Source: CAVRQM01 sp963756975
Lineage (GTDB): Bacteria > Pseudomonadota > Alphaproteobacteria > Acetobacterales > Acetobacteraceae
DNA length: 64,000 nt
Assembly: GCA_963756975.1 (NCBI GenBank)
Contig: CAVWPS010000001.1
Span: 930,001-994,000, forward strand
Direction: 5' to 3'
This document shows positions 8,150 to 17,437 of the stretch, one piece after another (position 1 is the first letter of the stretch; every line of letters starts with the position of its first letter). The translations under genes and the position numbers were made by a program. The notes beneath the pieces were generated by a model. That model did no database searches, was not told the origin of the DNA, and saw only the letters and a program-made list of their open reading frames with translations.

Positions 8150-9033
8150 GCCGCGCGGAGAACACGCCCGGCGATGGTGTCGAGCTTCGCGACCATCGCC
8201 GGGTCGCGCGCCGCCGGTTGCGTGATGATGGCGTGGTCGAGCGCACGGTCGCATCCCGCCGGGCATCTTTCACGCTCGGCCCCGATGGCCGGCACGACGT
8301 CGGCCACCAGCCTGCGCGCGCGGTCGGCGTTCCCGAGCAGGACGGCGACGACCATGTCGACCGTCACCGCGTCGTGGCCCTCGCGCCAGCAATCGTAGTC
8401 GGTGACCATGGCCACGGTCGCGTAGCAAAGCTCCGCCTCGCGGGCGAGCTTGGCCTCCGGCATGTTGGTCATGCCGATCACGGCGCAGCCCCATTGCCGG
8501 TACAGCAGGCTTTCGGCGCGGGTGGAGAATTGCGGGCCTTCCATCACGATGTAGGTCCCACCACGCGACACCGGCAGATCGAGCCTGCGGCACGAGGCTT
8601 CCAGCGCGTCGCCGAGGCGCGGGCAGACCGGTTCGGCGACCGAGACGTGCGCGACCAGCCCCGGCCCGAAGAACGATTTGGCGCGCGCGAACGAGCGGTC
8701 GATGAACTGGTCGACGATGACGAACGTGCCGGGCGGCAGGTCTTCGCGCAGGCTGCCGACCGCCGAGAGCGAGATCACGTCCGTGCAGCCGGCCTGCTTC
8801 AGCGCCGCGATGTTGGCGCGGTACGGCAGGTCGGACGGCGGCAGTTTGTGACCGCGCCCGTGCCTGGGCAAGAACACGCAGCGCACGCCGTCGAGCCAGC
8901 CTTCCAGCAACTCGTCCGATGGCGAGCCCCACGGCGTCTCGACCCGTTTCCAGGTCGTCCGCTCCAGCCCCGCGATGTCGTAGAGGCCGGAGCCGCCGAT
9001 GATCCCGATCACCGGCGTCACGCGGGTCGTCAC
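8146..9033 (-). CDS. mtnP: S-methyl-5'-thioadenosine phosphorylase
   Basis: Phosphorolyses methylthioadenosine to adenine and 5-methylthioribose-1-phosphate, the first step in recycling the polyamine-synthesis by-product to methionine. The 295-residue length is typical. IGGSGLYDI and PRHGRGH are the phosphate-site motifs, SAVGSLRED is conserved, MEGPQFSTRAES and IGMTNMPEAKLAREAELCYA form the nucleoside pocket, and TDYDCW provides the base-binding aspartates that favour adenine over hypoxanthine. The GTG start lies 4 nt after the petC stop, so it is probably the last gene of the bc1 operon. Confidence 0.93.
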   Translation of the reverse strand: MTTRVTPVIGIIGGSGLYDIAGLERTTWKRVETPWGSPSDELLEGWLDGVRCVFLPRHGRGHKLPPSDLPYRANIAALKQAGCTDVISLSAVGSLREDLPPGTFVIVDQFIDRSFARAKSFFGPGLVAHVSVAEPVCPRLGDALEASCRRLDLPVSRGGTYIVMEGPQFSTRAESLLYRQWGCAVIGMTNMPEAKLAREAELCYATVAMVTDYDCWREGHDAVTVDMVVAVLLGNADRARRLVADVVPAIGAERERCPAGCDRALDHAIITQPAARDPAMVAKLDTIAGRVLRAA

Positions 9034-9037
9034 GGGA

Positions 9038-9802
9038 TTAATGGACGTCGGCCCAGACCTTGCGCTTGATCCCGTAGGTGATGCCGGTCAGCAGGGTCAG
9101 GAACACCACCGCCTTCACGCCGAGCCGCTTGCGCTGCTCCATCTCGGGGTTGGACATGTAGGTCAGGAACATCGTCACGTCGTGCGACATCTGGTCGACC
9201 GAGGCCGGCGTGCCGTCGGCGTAGGTCACCTGCCCGTCGTGCAGCGGCGGCGGCATGGCGATGATGTGGCCCGGGATCCACTTGTTGTACCAGCGCCCGT
9301 CCGGGACTTTCATCCCGGCCGGCGGATCGGAGTAGCCGGTCGCGACCAGCGACTGGATGTAGTCGGCATGACCCTCGCGCGCCTTCTCGATCACCGAGTG
9401 ATCGGGCGGGATCGCGCCGCCGTTGGCCGCCGCCGCCGCCTTGTCGTTGGCGTAGGGCGATTTGAAGTGGTCGCTCGGCAGGCCGGGACGCTCGTTCGGC
9501 TGGCCGTCGTCGCCGATGTCGGGGATCGAGACCGACGCCGCGACCGCCTTGATCTCCGGATCGGTCAGACCGATGCCCGCGAGGTCGCGATAGTAGCCGA
9601 GCTTCATCGAATGGCAGGCCGTGCAGACTTCCTTCCAGACCTGGAAGCCGCGCTGGGCGGACGCCTTGTCGATCGTGCCGAACGGGCCGTTGAACGACCA
9701 ATGCTGGCTGGGCAGCCGCTCGGTGCCGGACGCCTCCATGGTGGTCGACAGGTAGGTCCCGCCGGCCAACAGGATCGCGAACGCCAGAATCGCACCACGC
9801 AT
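9038..9802 (-). CDS. petC: Cytochrome c1 of the bc1 complex
   Basis: 254-residue haem subunit that passes electrons from the Rieske protein to cytochrome c. MRGAILAFAILLAGG forms a signal peptide or N-terminal anchor, VCTACHS is the CxxCH haem site, and PPAGMKVPDGRWYNKWIPGHIIAMPPPL contains the conserved axial-Met region. A C-terminal helix (VVFLTLLTGITYGI) anchors it in the inner membrane with the haem domain in the periplasm. The start overlaps the petB stop by one base (TGATG). It is the last bc1 subunit gene in petABC. Confidence 0.95.
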   Translation of the reverse strand: MRGAILAFAILLAGGTYLSTTMEASGTERLPSQHWSFNGPFGTIDKASAQRGFQVWKEVCTACHSMKLGYYRDLAGIGLTDPEIKAVAASVSIPDIGDDGQPNERPGLPSDHFKSPYANDKAAAAANGGAIPPDHSVIEKAREGHADYIQSLVATGYSDPPAGMKVPDGRWYNKWIPGHIIAMPPPLHDGQVTYADGTPASVDQMSHDVTMFLTYMSNPEMEQRKRLGVKAVVFLTLLTGITYGIKRKVWADVH

Positions 9803-11091
9803 CAGCTTTTCTCCATCGGCTTGGCCATCGCGCCCTGCGGCAGCGGGCCGCCGCCGCCGCCAATGTTCACCGGGCGGCGGATCACGGGGTTGCTGATGCT
9901 CTCGGGCAGCGGGAGCGGCCGCTCGAGCTTGCCGACCACGGGCATGAACACCAGGAAGTGCAGGAAGTACCAGAGCGTCGCGACCTGGCCGAGCGGAACC
10001 CAGATGCCCTCCGGGTGATGCGCGCCGACGAAGCCGAGCAGGCAGACGTCGCATACGAGCACGAACATCAGCTTGCGGTAGATCGGGCGGAACCGCGACG
10101 ACCGGACCGGGCTGGTGTCGAGCCAGGGGACGACGAACAGCACGGCGATCGCGCCGAACATCATCGCGACACCGAGCAGCTTGTTCTGGACAGACCGCAG
10201 GATCGCATAGAACGGCAGGAAGTACCACTCCGGCACGATGTTCGCGGGTGTCACGCCGGGGTTGCCGGGCACGTAGTTGTCCGGGTGGCCGAGGTAGTTC
10301 GGCAGGAAGAACACCAGGATCGCGAACACCAGGAAGTACACGCACATCCCGACCGAGTCCTTGATCGTGTAGTACGGGTGGAACGGCAGCGTGTCCTGCG
10401 AGCTTTTCACGTCGATGCCGAGCGGGTTGTTGGACCCGGTGATGTGCAGGGCGACGATGTGCAGGAACACGATCCCGGTCATCACGAACGGGAACAGGTA
10501 GTGCAGCGCGAAGAAGCGGTTCAGCGTCGCGTTGCTGACCGTGAACCCGCCGAGCAGCCAGGTGTGGATCGCGCCGCCGACCAACGGAATCGCGGTGAAC
10601 AGGCTGGTGATGACCTGCGCACCCCACTCCGACATCTGGCCCCAGGGCAGGGTGTAGCCCATGAACGCGATCGCCATCATCAGCAGGAACAGCGTCACGC
10701 CGAGCATCCACAGCAGCTCGCGCGGCTTCTTGTAGGAGCCGTAATACATGCCGCGGAAGATGTGGATGTAGACGACGATGAAGAACATCGAAGCGCCGGC
10801 GGCGTGCGCGTACCGCAGCATCCAGCCGTAGTTCACGTCGCGCATGATGTGCTCGACGCTGTCGAACGCCATGGTGATGTTCGGCGTGTAGTTCATCGCG
10901 AGGAACACGCCGGTCGCGATCATGACCATGAGATTGATCATGGCGAGCGCGCCGAAATTCCAGAAATAGTTGAAGTTGCGCGGCGTCGGGAAGACGCCGT
11001 ACTCCTTCTGCATCAGCGTGATCAGCGGCAGGCGCTGGTCGACCCAGTTCAGGACTGGGTTCTGGACGTCGGACTTGTGCAGGCCGGCCAT
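9802..11091 (-). CDS. petB: Cytochrome b of the bc1 complex
   Basis: 429-residue integral membrane subunit carrying two b haems and the Qo and Qi quinone sites. Eight hydrophobic helices are apparent. Four ligand histidines occur in MLRYAHAAGASMFF with YIHIFRG, and in FFALHYLFPF with HIVALHITG. The PEWY Qo-site motif is present in IVPEWYFLPFYAILR. A Gly/Pro-rich C-terminal tail (GGGGGPLPQG) is extra. The gene starts 25 nt after petA and overlaps petC by one base. Confidence 0.96.
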   Translation of the reverse strand: MAGLHKSDVQNPVLNWVDQRLPLITLMQKEYGVFPTPRNFNYFWNFGALAMINLMVMIATGVFLAMNYTPNITMAFDSVEHIMRDVNYGWMLRYAHAAGASMFFIVVYIHIFRGMYYGSYKKPRELLWMLGVTLFLLMMAIAFMGYTLPWGQMSEWGAQVITSLFTAIPLVGGAIHTWLLGGFTVSNATLNRFFALHYLFPFVMTGIVFLHIVALHITGSNNPLGIDVKSSQDTLPFHPYYTIKDSVGMCVYFLVFAILVFFLPNYLGHPDNYVPGNPGVTPANIVPEWYFLPFYAILRSVQNKLLGVAMMFGAIAVLFVVPWLDTSPVRSSRFRPIYRKLMFVLVCDVCLLGFVGAHHPEGIWVPLGQVATLWYFLHFLVFMPVVGKLERPLPLPESISNPVIRRPVNIGGGGGPLPQGAMAKPMEKS

Positions 11092-11116
11092 GGTCGGTGC
11101 TCCTGGAAGCGGCTGG

Positions 11117-11701
11117 TCAGCCGATCTTGATCTTGGTGTCGGTCAGGTAGGCGTAGGGCGGAACGGGCAGGTTCAGCGGTGCCGGTCCGCGCCGGACCCG
11201 GCCGGCCGCGTCGTATTGGCTGCCGTGGCACGGGCAGGCGTAGCCGCCGTATTCGCCCCGGTTCTCGGACGGCCGGTTGCCGAGCGGGATGCAGCCCAGA
11301 TGGGTGCAGTTGGCCGACATGACGACATACTGGTCGTGGCCGGGAAGCACGCGGGACGCGTCGGTCGCGGGGTCGATCAGGGCGCTCATCGGGGTCGCCT
11401 GATCCTGCTTGATCTCGGCCGGGGTGCGGTGGCGGACGAAGAACGGGCTGCCGCGCCAGAACACGGTGATGCCGGAGCCGGCGGCGACCTGCGAAATGTC
11501 GATCTCGACCGTGGACAAAGCGAGCGTGTCGGCGGCCGGGTTCATGCTGTCGATCAACGGCCAGGCGATCGTGCCGATGCCGATCGCGGCGGCGGCCGAG
11601 CCGACCAGCATCAGGAAGTCGCGCTTCGGCGCGTCGACCGCACCGTGCGTGGCACCCTCACCGGGGCGCTGGCCATCCTTGTCGCTGTTATCGTCCGCCA
11701 T
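11117..11701 (-). CDS. petA: Rieske iron-sulfur subunit of the bc1 complex
   Basis: 194-residue Rieske protein with a 2Fe-2S cluster bound by CTHLGC and CPCHGS. The N-terminal PKRDFLMLVGSAAAAIGIG is a Tat-like signal anchor with KR instead of the usual RR. The start at 11701 is chosen over an upstream codon at 11764 because GGGAG lies about 10 nt before it. It is the first gene of the leftward petABC-mtnP unit and diverges from hemF across a 98-bp gap that must hold both promoters. Confidence 0.95.
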   Translation of the reverse strand: MADDNSDKDGQRPGEGATHGAVDAPKRDFLMLVGSAAAAIGIGTIAWPLIDSMNPAADTLALSTVEIDISQVAAGSGITVFWRGSPFFVRHRTPAEIKQDQATPMSALIDPATDASRVLPGHDQYVVMSANCTHLGCIPLGNRPSENRGEYGGYACPCHGSQYDAAGRVRRGPAPLNLPVPPYAYLTDTKIKIG

Positions 11702-11799
11702 CTGTCGGCTCCCGTCGATCGCTGCAGGGTGCAACCTACCGGCCGTCCTTCGCGCCCGCAACACGGACGCGGCTTGCCGGCCACACCTTGAGGTAGTTA

Positions 11800-12681
11800 G
11801 TGCGCTCCCTGATGCCGCAAGATCGCGTTCCCACCCACGACGCCCTGAAATCGCCCGCCCGCGCCTGGTTCGAGGCGTTGCGCGATACGATCTGCGCCGA
11901 ATTCGAGGCGATCGAGCGCGAGGCCGGATCGGACGCCACGTTCACCCGCACGCCGTGGGACCGCCCGACCGAGGACGGGACAGCGGGCGGCGGCGGTGTG
12001 ATGTCGCAGATGCGCGGGACGGTGTTCGAGAAGGTGGGGGTGAACGTGTCGACCGTGTCGGGCGTGTTCTCGACCGAGTTCCGGGCGCAAATCCCGGGTG
12101 CGACCGAAGACCCGAGGTTTTGGGCGAGCGGGATCAGCCTGGTCGCGCACATGAAAAACCCGCGCGTGCCGGCGGCGCATTTCAACACGCGGATGCTCCT
12201 GACGACCCAGGGCTGGTTCGGCGGCGGCGGCGACCTGACGCCGATGCGGATGGACGGGGCGGAGGCGGATGCGGACGCCGCCAGTTTTCATGCCGCGTTC
12301 CGGGGCGCTTGCGACGCGCACGACCCCGAATACTACGAGCGGTTCCGGGCGTGGTGCGACCGGTACTTCTACCTGCCGCATCGCGACGAGCCGCGCGGAC
12401 GGGGCGGGATTTTCTACGACCGGCTCGACAGCGGCAATCCGGCGGCGGATTTGGCGTTCACCCAGGATGTCGGGCGGGCGTTCGCGACGGTCTATCCCGA
12501 AATCGTCAGGCGCAGGATGGCCGAGCCTTGGACGGAGGCGGAGCGCGCGCACCAGCTCGTCCGGCGTGGCCGCTACGTGGAGTTCAACCTGATCCACGAC
12601 CGCGGCACGCTGTTCGGGCTCAAGACGGGCGGCAACGTCGACGCGATCCTGATGAGCCTGCCGCCGCTCGCCGCCTGGTAG
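11800..12681 (+). CDS. hemF: Coproporphyrinogen III oxidase, oxygen-dependent
   Basis: Converts coproporphyrinogen III to protoporphyrinogen IX with oxygen, a late step of haem synthesis. 293 residues, normal length. GVNVSTVSG, FNTRML, the GGGGDLTPM metal-site region, RGRGGIFYD and the C-terminal EFNLIHDRGTLFGLKTGG with ESILMSLPP-like IL MSLPPLAAW end are family hallmarks. The GTG start at 11800 is supported by GAGG 8 nt upstream; an internal ATG at 11812 lacks one. It sits back to back with the haem-containing bc1 operon and ends 1 nt before the converging emrB gene. Confidence 0.95.
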   Translation: MRSLMPQDRVPTHDALKSPARAWFEALRDTICAEFEAIEREAGSDATFTRTPWDRPTEDGTAGGGGVMSQMRGTVFEKVGVNVSTVSGVFSTEFRAQIPGATEDPRFWASGISLVAHMKNPRVPAAHFNTRMLLTTQGWFGGGGDLTPMRMDGAEADADAASFHAAFRGACDAHDPEYYERFRAWCDRYFYLPHRDEPRGRGGIFYDRLDSGNPAADLAFTQDVGRAFATVYPEIVRRRMAEPWTEAERAHQLVRRGRYVEFNLIHDRGTLFGLKTGGNVDAILMSLPPLAAW

Positions 12682-12682
12682 A

Positions 12683-14248
12683 TCAGTGCGCGGCGCCCCG
12701 CGCGCCGCCCATCTTCGAGCCGGTGAACAGCAGCGCGAGCGGGGCGAGCGAGAACGCCAGCACCGAGGTGAACAGGAACACGTCGGCATAGGCCAGGATC
12801 TGCGCCTGGCTGTGCAGCGTCTGGTAGACGAGGCCGACCGCCCCCGACGCCGCCTCGCCCGGCGACCGTCCGAGGCCGAGCAGGCCGTGCGTGTTGGACG
12901 CGATCAGCGCGTTGTACGCGGGATCGAGCGGGGTCAGGTGGCTGACCAGATGCGCGGTGCGGATCTGGGTCCGGTTCGTCACCAGCGCGGTTGCGAGGCT
13001 GATGCCGACCGAGCCGAATACGTTGCGGAACATCGTGTTCAGCGCCGCCGCGTCGCCGTTCTGCTCGCGCGGGATGGTGGCGTAGCTGATCGCGGTGATC
13101 GGCACGAACAGGAACGCGAGCCCGACCGTCTGCGCCATCCGGAAATAGACGAGCCAGTTGAAGCTGATGTTGGGCGTCAGGGTGTTGGACAGCACCAGCG
13201 AGAAGCCGAGCACGATGAACCCGGCGCAGATGATGAACCGTGTCTGCACCAGCGGCATGATCCGCTGCATGATCGGGATGACGACGATCAGCAGCATCGC
13301 CCCCGGCGACAGGATCAGGCCGGCCAGCGTCGCGGTGTAGCCGAGGACCGTCTGCGCGAGCTGCGGGATCACCACGGCCGACGCGTACAGCGTGCCGAAA
13401 CAGCCCGCCGTCAGAACGCAGCCGATCGCGAAGTTCCGGTCCTTGAACACCATCAGGTTCACGATCGGCTTCTCGGCCGTCAGCAGGCGCACCACGGCAC
13501 CGGCGATGCCGAGCGCGGACAGGATCGCGAACGTCACGATGAAGGTCGAACTGAACCAGTCCTCGTCCTCGCCCCGGTCCATCACGACCTGCAGGCAGCC
13601 GAGGCCGAGGATGATCAGGCCGAGTCCCCAGGCGTCGATCGACTTGTCGCCCTTGCCGGCCCAGGGCGGATCCTCGACCAGCGCCTGCACGGCGAACAGT
13701 GCCCCGACGCCGACCGGGATGTTGATGAAGAAGATCCAGCGCCAGCTCGCGTTGTCGGTGATGATGCCGCCGAGCGTCGGGCCGAGCACGGGGGCGACGA
13801 CGGTCGCGATGGCGGTGACCGCGAACGCGGCGCCGCGTTTGGCCGGCGCGAAGCTGTCCAGGATGATCGATTGCTGGTTCGGCTGCAGCCCGCCGCCGAA
13901 GAAGCCCTGCAGCAGCCGGAACAGGATGAGCTGACCGAGATTTTCCGACAGCCCGCACAGCAGGCTGCAGACGGTGAACCCGAAGATGCAGATCATGAAG
14001 TAGCGCTTGCGGCCGATCACCCGGCCGAGCCAGCCGGAGATCGGCAGCACGATGCCGTTCGCGACCAGGTACGACGTGAGCGTCCACGTCGCCTCGTCGT
14101 TGCTGGCGCTCATCGCCCCGGCGATGTGCGGCAGGGCGACGTTGACGATGGTGGTGTCGAGCACCTCCATGAACGCGGCGATCGTGACCACGATCGCGAT
14201 CGCCCACGGGTTCGCCCTCGGCTGCCAGCCGGCGTTGGCGCCGCTCAT
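12683..14248 (-). CDS. emrB: DHA2-family MFS drug exporter, EmrB-like
   Basis: 521-residue proton-driven inner-membrane exporter with about 14 hydrophobic helices. The conserved motif EVLDTTIVNVALPHIAG in helix 1, the GWLGRVIGRKRYF loop motif A, and the motif C region in helix 5 (VVAPVLGPTLGG) identify the DHA2 drug:H+ antiporters. The adjacent upstream emrA supplies the periplasmic adaptor, so the pair probably works with a TolC-type outer-membrane channel encoded elsewhere. The substrate cannot be told from sequence. The gene follows emrA after 4 nt. Confidence 0.92.
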   Translation of the reverse strand: MSGANAGWQPRANPWAIAIVVTIAAFMEVLDTTIVNVALPHIAGAMSASNDEATWTLTSYLVANGIVLPISGWLGRVIGRKRYFMICIFGFTVCSLLCGLSENLGQLILFRLLQGFFGGGLQPNQQSIILDSFAPAKRGAAFAVTAIATVVAPVLGPTLGGIITDNASWRWIFFINIPVGVGALFAVQALVEDPPWAGKGDKSIDAWGLGLIILGLGCLQVVMDRGEDEDWFSSTFIVTFAILSALGIAGAVVRLLTAEKPIVNLMVFKDRNFAIGCVLTAGCFGTLYASAVVIPQLAQTVLGYTATLAGLILSPGAMLLIVVIPIMQRIMPLVQTRFIICAGFIVLGFSLVLSNTLTPNISFNWLVYFRMAQTVGLAFLFVPITAISYATIPREQNGDAAALNTMFRNVFGSVGISLATALVTNRTQIRTAHLVSHLTPLDPAYNALIASNTHGLLGLGRSPGEAASGAVGLVYQTLHSQAQILAYADVFLFTSVLAFSLAPLALLFTGSKMGGARGAAH

Positions 14249-14252
14249 CGGA

Positions 14253-15482
14253 TTACTTCAGCGAGACCGTCGGCTCGACCGAAATGCCGAGCGGCAGCGG
14301 CAGGGCGGGGTCGAGGCCGCTGGTGATGGTGATCTTCACCGGCACGCGCTGCACGATCTTGACGTAGTTGCCGGTCGCGTTCTCGGCCGGGAAGGCGGTG
14401 AACTTGCTGCCCGAGCCGAGCTGGATGCTGTCGACCCGCCCCTTCAGCTTCAGCGCCGGATAGGCGTCGACGGCGATGTCGACCGGCTGGCCGGGGCGCA
14501 TCCGGTTCAGCTCCGTCTCCTTGAAGTTGGCCGTGACCCAGATGTCGGGCGTGACCAGCGCCATCACCTGCGTGCCGGCCGAGACGTAGTTGCCCGCGTT
14601 CACGTTGCGCTTGGTGACGGTGCCGTCCTGCGGGGCGGTGATCTTCGTGTAGGTCAGGTTGACCTCGGCCTGCGCCAGTTGCGCCTTGGCCTGATCGAGC
14701 GTGCCCTGCAGCTGTTCGACCTGCGCGTCGGCCTGCGCGACCAGCTGATCGACCGGTGCCGCTTCGGCGATCTGCGCGTCCGCCTGGGTCACGCTGGCCG
14801 CCGCCTGCCGCTGGGTCGAGGTCGCCTGATCGACGTCCTGCTGCGTCGTCGCGGCGCGCGAAATGCTGGTCTGGCGGCGGTAATCCTGGTTGCGCTGGGT
14901 CAGGGTCGCCTCGGCGGACGATTTCTGCGCCCGCGCCGCCTCGAGCTTCGCGGGGGCGGTCACCCGGACCAGGGCGGCGTTCACGCGGGCGGAATCGAGC
15001 TGCCCCTGCGCGGTCGCGACCTGGGCCCGCGCCTGATCGCGGGCGGTGATGTAGTCGCGCGGGTCGATCTCGACCATGACGTCGCCGGCCTTCACCGTCC
15101 GGTTGTCGTTGACGTAGACCCGCGAGATGTAGCCGCTGATCTTCGGCGCGATGATGAGCGCGTTGCCGTCGGTGTAGGCGTCGTCGGTGCTCTGAAGATC
15201 TTTTCCGGACAGCCACCAGAGGAAGCCGCCGATTGCGGCCGCGATCACCACCAGGGCGAAGATCAGCCAGGGCAGCTTGCTCTTTTTCTTCTTTTTGACG
15301 TCGCCGGGCTTGCCGCCCTTCTCGTCGCCGCCGCCCTCGTCTCCGCCTTTCGCGCCACCCGGCGCGTCGTCGTCCTCGCCGTGGCGCGGCGTGGGCCGTG
15401 TCAGGGGGCGGCGTGGGTCGTCCCGGACCGGAGCATCGGCGCGCGGGCGGTCCGTCTGGGTGTCCGCGTCGTCGAGAGGCAT
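14253..15482 (-). CDS. emrA: HlyD-family efflux adaptor, EmrA-like
   Basis: 409-residue periplasmic adaptor. The N-terminal 70 residues are charged and low complexity (GGDEGGGDEKGGK then KKKKKSK), followed by one membrane helix (LPWLIFALVVIAAAIGGFLWWL). The TDDAYTDGNALIIAPKISGYI sequence is the lipoyl/barrel-sandwich half typical of EmrA, a long Ala/Gln-rich coiled coil occupies roughly residues 165-270, and the second half-motif is TYTKITAPQDGTV. ATG 15482 is favoured over the GTG at 15497, because that GTG is part of the GGAG ribosome site. The acidic/glycine-rich cytoplasmic tail is unusual. Confidence 0.9.
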   Translation of the reverse strand: MPLDDADTQTDRPRADAPVRDDPRRPLTRPTPRHGEDDDAPGGAKGGDEGGGDEKGGKPGDVKKKKKSKLPWLIFALVVIAAAIGGFLWWLSGKDLQSTDDAYTDGNALIIAPKISGYISRVYVNDNRTVKAGDVMVEIDPRDYITARDQARAQVATAQGQLDSARVNAALVRVTAPAKLEAARAQKSSAEATLTQRNQDYRRQTSISRAATTQQDVDQATSTQRQAAASVTQADAQIAEAAPVDQLVAQADAQVEQLQGTLDQAKAQLAQAEVNLTYTKITAPQDGTVTKRNVNAGNYVSAGTQVMALVTPDIWVTANFKETELNRMRPGQPVDIAVDAYPALKLKGRVDSIQLGSGSKFTAFPAENATGNYVKIVQRVPVKITITSGLDPALPLPLGISVEPTVSLK

Positions 15483-15508
15483 AAAACTGAACTCCACGGT
15501 ACTGTGTT

Positions 15509-15535
15509 GCGACGCATATACGCCTCAAGCGTCGC
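15509..15535. promoter_or_regulatory. Inverted repeat upstream of emrA
   Basis: GCGACGC (15509-15515) and GCGTCGC (15529-15535) are perfect inverted 7-mers separated by 13 nt, in the 93-bp gap between the ABC transporter stop and the emrA start. It could be an operator for emrAB or a weak hairpin terminator for the ABC gene. No regulator gene is adjacent. Confidence 0.3.
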
Positions 15536-15575
15536 GGGTCACATCACGCGCGCGAGAGCGGCGGCCGAAATGGCC

Positions 15576-17336
15576 TCAGGCGGCAAACGTCTGGGTGCGG
15601 ACCAGCCGGGCATAGACGCCGCCGACGGCCATCAGTTCGGCATGCGTGCCCTCCTCCACCGCGCAACCTTCGTCGAGCACCACGACGCGGTCGGCGTCGC
15701 GGACGGTCGACAGGCGGTGCGCGACGACCAGCGTGGTGCGGCCCTGGCGGAGGCTGGCCAGCGCGTGCTGCACGGCAGCCTCGCTTTCAGCGTCGAGCGC
15801 GCTGGTCGCCTCGTCGAGCAACAGGACGCGCGCACCGGCCAGCAACGCGCGGGCGAGGGCGACGCGCTGCCGCTGACCGCCGGACAGCCGCTGCCCGCCG
15901 GGACCGACGCCGGTTTCGTAGCCGAGCGGGAGGGCGGAGATGAAATCGTGCGCGGCGGCGGCCGTCGCGGCGGCGGCGATTTCGGCCGGCGAGGAGCCGG
16001 GGCGGCCGAAGCCGATGTTCGCCGCCACGGTGTCGTCGAACAATAACGTGTCCTGGCCGACATAGGCGATGGCGGCGCGCAGGCTGTCGAGCGTCAGGTC
16101 GCGGACGTCGTGCCCGTCCATCCGGATCGTTCCCGACAGGACGTCGTGCAGGCGGGGGATCAGCGACAGCGCGGTCGATTTGCCGGCCCCGGACGCGCCG
16201 ACGAGCGCGATCGTGCGGCCGGGCTCGGCGACCAGATCGAGGCCGCGCAGGCCCATCCTTCCGTCGGGGTAGCGATAGGCGACACGCTCGAACACGACTT
16301 CGCCCGGTCCCGGCGGCAGCACGGTCGCGTCCGGGCGTTCGACGACGGCGGTCGGCTCGTCGATCACGGCGAACACGCGGACGAGGCCGGCGAGCCCTTC
16401 CTGGACCGCCGCGTTCAGGCTGCCGAGGGCGCGCAGCGGTCGGGAGGCAATGAGAAGCGCGGTGACGAAGCCGGTGAAGTTGCCGAGCGTGGCGCCGCCT
16501 TGCGCGGCCCGCCAGCCGGCGAACCCGAGCACGGCGGCGACGGCCGCCCCGCCGAGCACTTCGAGCAGCGGGTCGATGCGGGCGCGCGACCGGCTCATGG
16601 ACAGCAGGGCGCGATACAAATGCCCGAAGGCGACGTCGGCGCGGGCGATCTCGTGGCGTTCGAGCCGCCATGCGCGGACGGCACGGGCCTGGCTGAAGCT
16701 TTCGTTGAGCAGGGTGGACGTCTCGCCCATCCGCTCCTGCATGCCGCCCGAGGCGCGGCGGATGCGGCGGCCGATGCGCTGGATCGGCAGGGCGGCGATC
16801 GGGTACAGGACCGCCGCGATCAGGCTCAGCTCCCAGTCGAGGTACAGCATCGAGGCGACGAGGCCGATCACGGTGACGCCGTCGGCGAGACCGTTGACCG
16901 CACGGGTCATCGCCTCGCGGATCGTCGCGGCGTCGGTGGTGAAGCGGGCGGCGAGTGCCGCCGGCGCCTCCCGCTCGATCCGGGCGAGGTCGGCGCGGAT
17001 CAGGTGGCCGAACATGTCCTGCTGCAGGCGGCGGATCACCAGAAGGACGAGCTGTGCGACCTGCACGGTCTGCAGGTATTGCGCGGCGGCCTTGATGGCG
17101 GTGACCGCGAGCACGAGCAGCGGCACCTGATAGAGGATGCGGGCGTCCTTGGCCTCGAACATGTCGATCGCGCGGTCGATCAGCACCGGGTAGACGGCCT
17201 GCGTCCCGGCCAGCACGAGGGTGAGTGCCACCACGCTCCACAGGCGGCCGGTCTGACGGCGGACGTAGCCGCTCCATAGGCGGCCCAGCAGGCGCTCTCG
17301 CGGCGTCTTCAGTTCGGGCGGCGGCAAGGCGTCCAT
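15576..17336 (-). CDS. MsbA-like ABC exporter, membrane and ATPase domains fused
   Basis: 586-residue half-transporter that should act as a homodimer. Residues 1-320 hold six predicted helices. The C-terminal ATPase has Walker A GASGAGKST, Q-loop YVGQDTLLF, signature LSGGQRQRVALARAL, Walker B VLLLDEATSALD and the H-loop VVAHRLST. Lipid-A and peptide exporters share this form, and the substrate here is not evident. MsbA-type proteins flip lipid A in the inner membrane, but an exporter for another lipid or drug is equally possible beside emrAB. The start region faces the membrane protein gene at 17438. Confidence 0.9.
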   Translation of the reverse strand: MDALPPPELKTPRERLLGRLWSGYVRRQTGRLWSVVALTLVLAGTQAVYPVLIDRAIDMFEAKDARILYQVPLLVLAVTAIKAAAQYLQTVQVAQLVLLVIRRLQQDMFGHLIRADLARIEREAPAALAARFTTDAATIREAMTRAVNGLADGVTVIGLVASMLYLDWELSLIAAVLYPIAALPIQRIGRRIRRASGGMQERMGETSTLLNESFSQARAVRAWRLERHEIARADVAFGHLYRALLSMSRSRARIDPLLEVLGGAAVAAVLGFAGWRAAQGGATLGNFTGFVTALLIASRPLRALGSLNAAVQEGLAGLVRVFAVIDEPTAVVERPDATVLPPGPGEVVFERVAYRYPDGRMGLRGLDLVAEPGRTIALVGASGAGKSTALSLIPRLHDVLSGTIRMDGHDVRDLTLDSLRAAIAYVGQDTLLFDDTVAANIGFGRPGSSPAEIAAAATAAAAHDFISALPLGYETGVGPGGQRLSGGQRQRVALARALLAGARVLLLDEATSALDAESEAAVQHALASLRQGRTTLVVAHRLSTVRDADRVVVLDEGCAVEEGTHAELMAVGGVYARLVRTQTFAA

Positions 17337-17437
17337 GGTGCGGGGTCGTATCAGTCGCGGGGTTGGGCCGCCAGTTCGGGCGATTTCGCATCCGGGCCGG
17401 GTCGAAATATGAGGTGAGGCTTCCCGTCGGAATCCAC

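Noticed and set aside
9038..10711. 557-codon frame across petB and petC
   Set aside because: Only its final 254 codons are petC; the earlier part is a shadow of petB in another frame.
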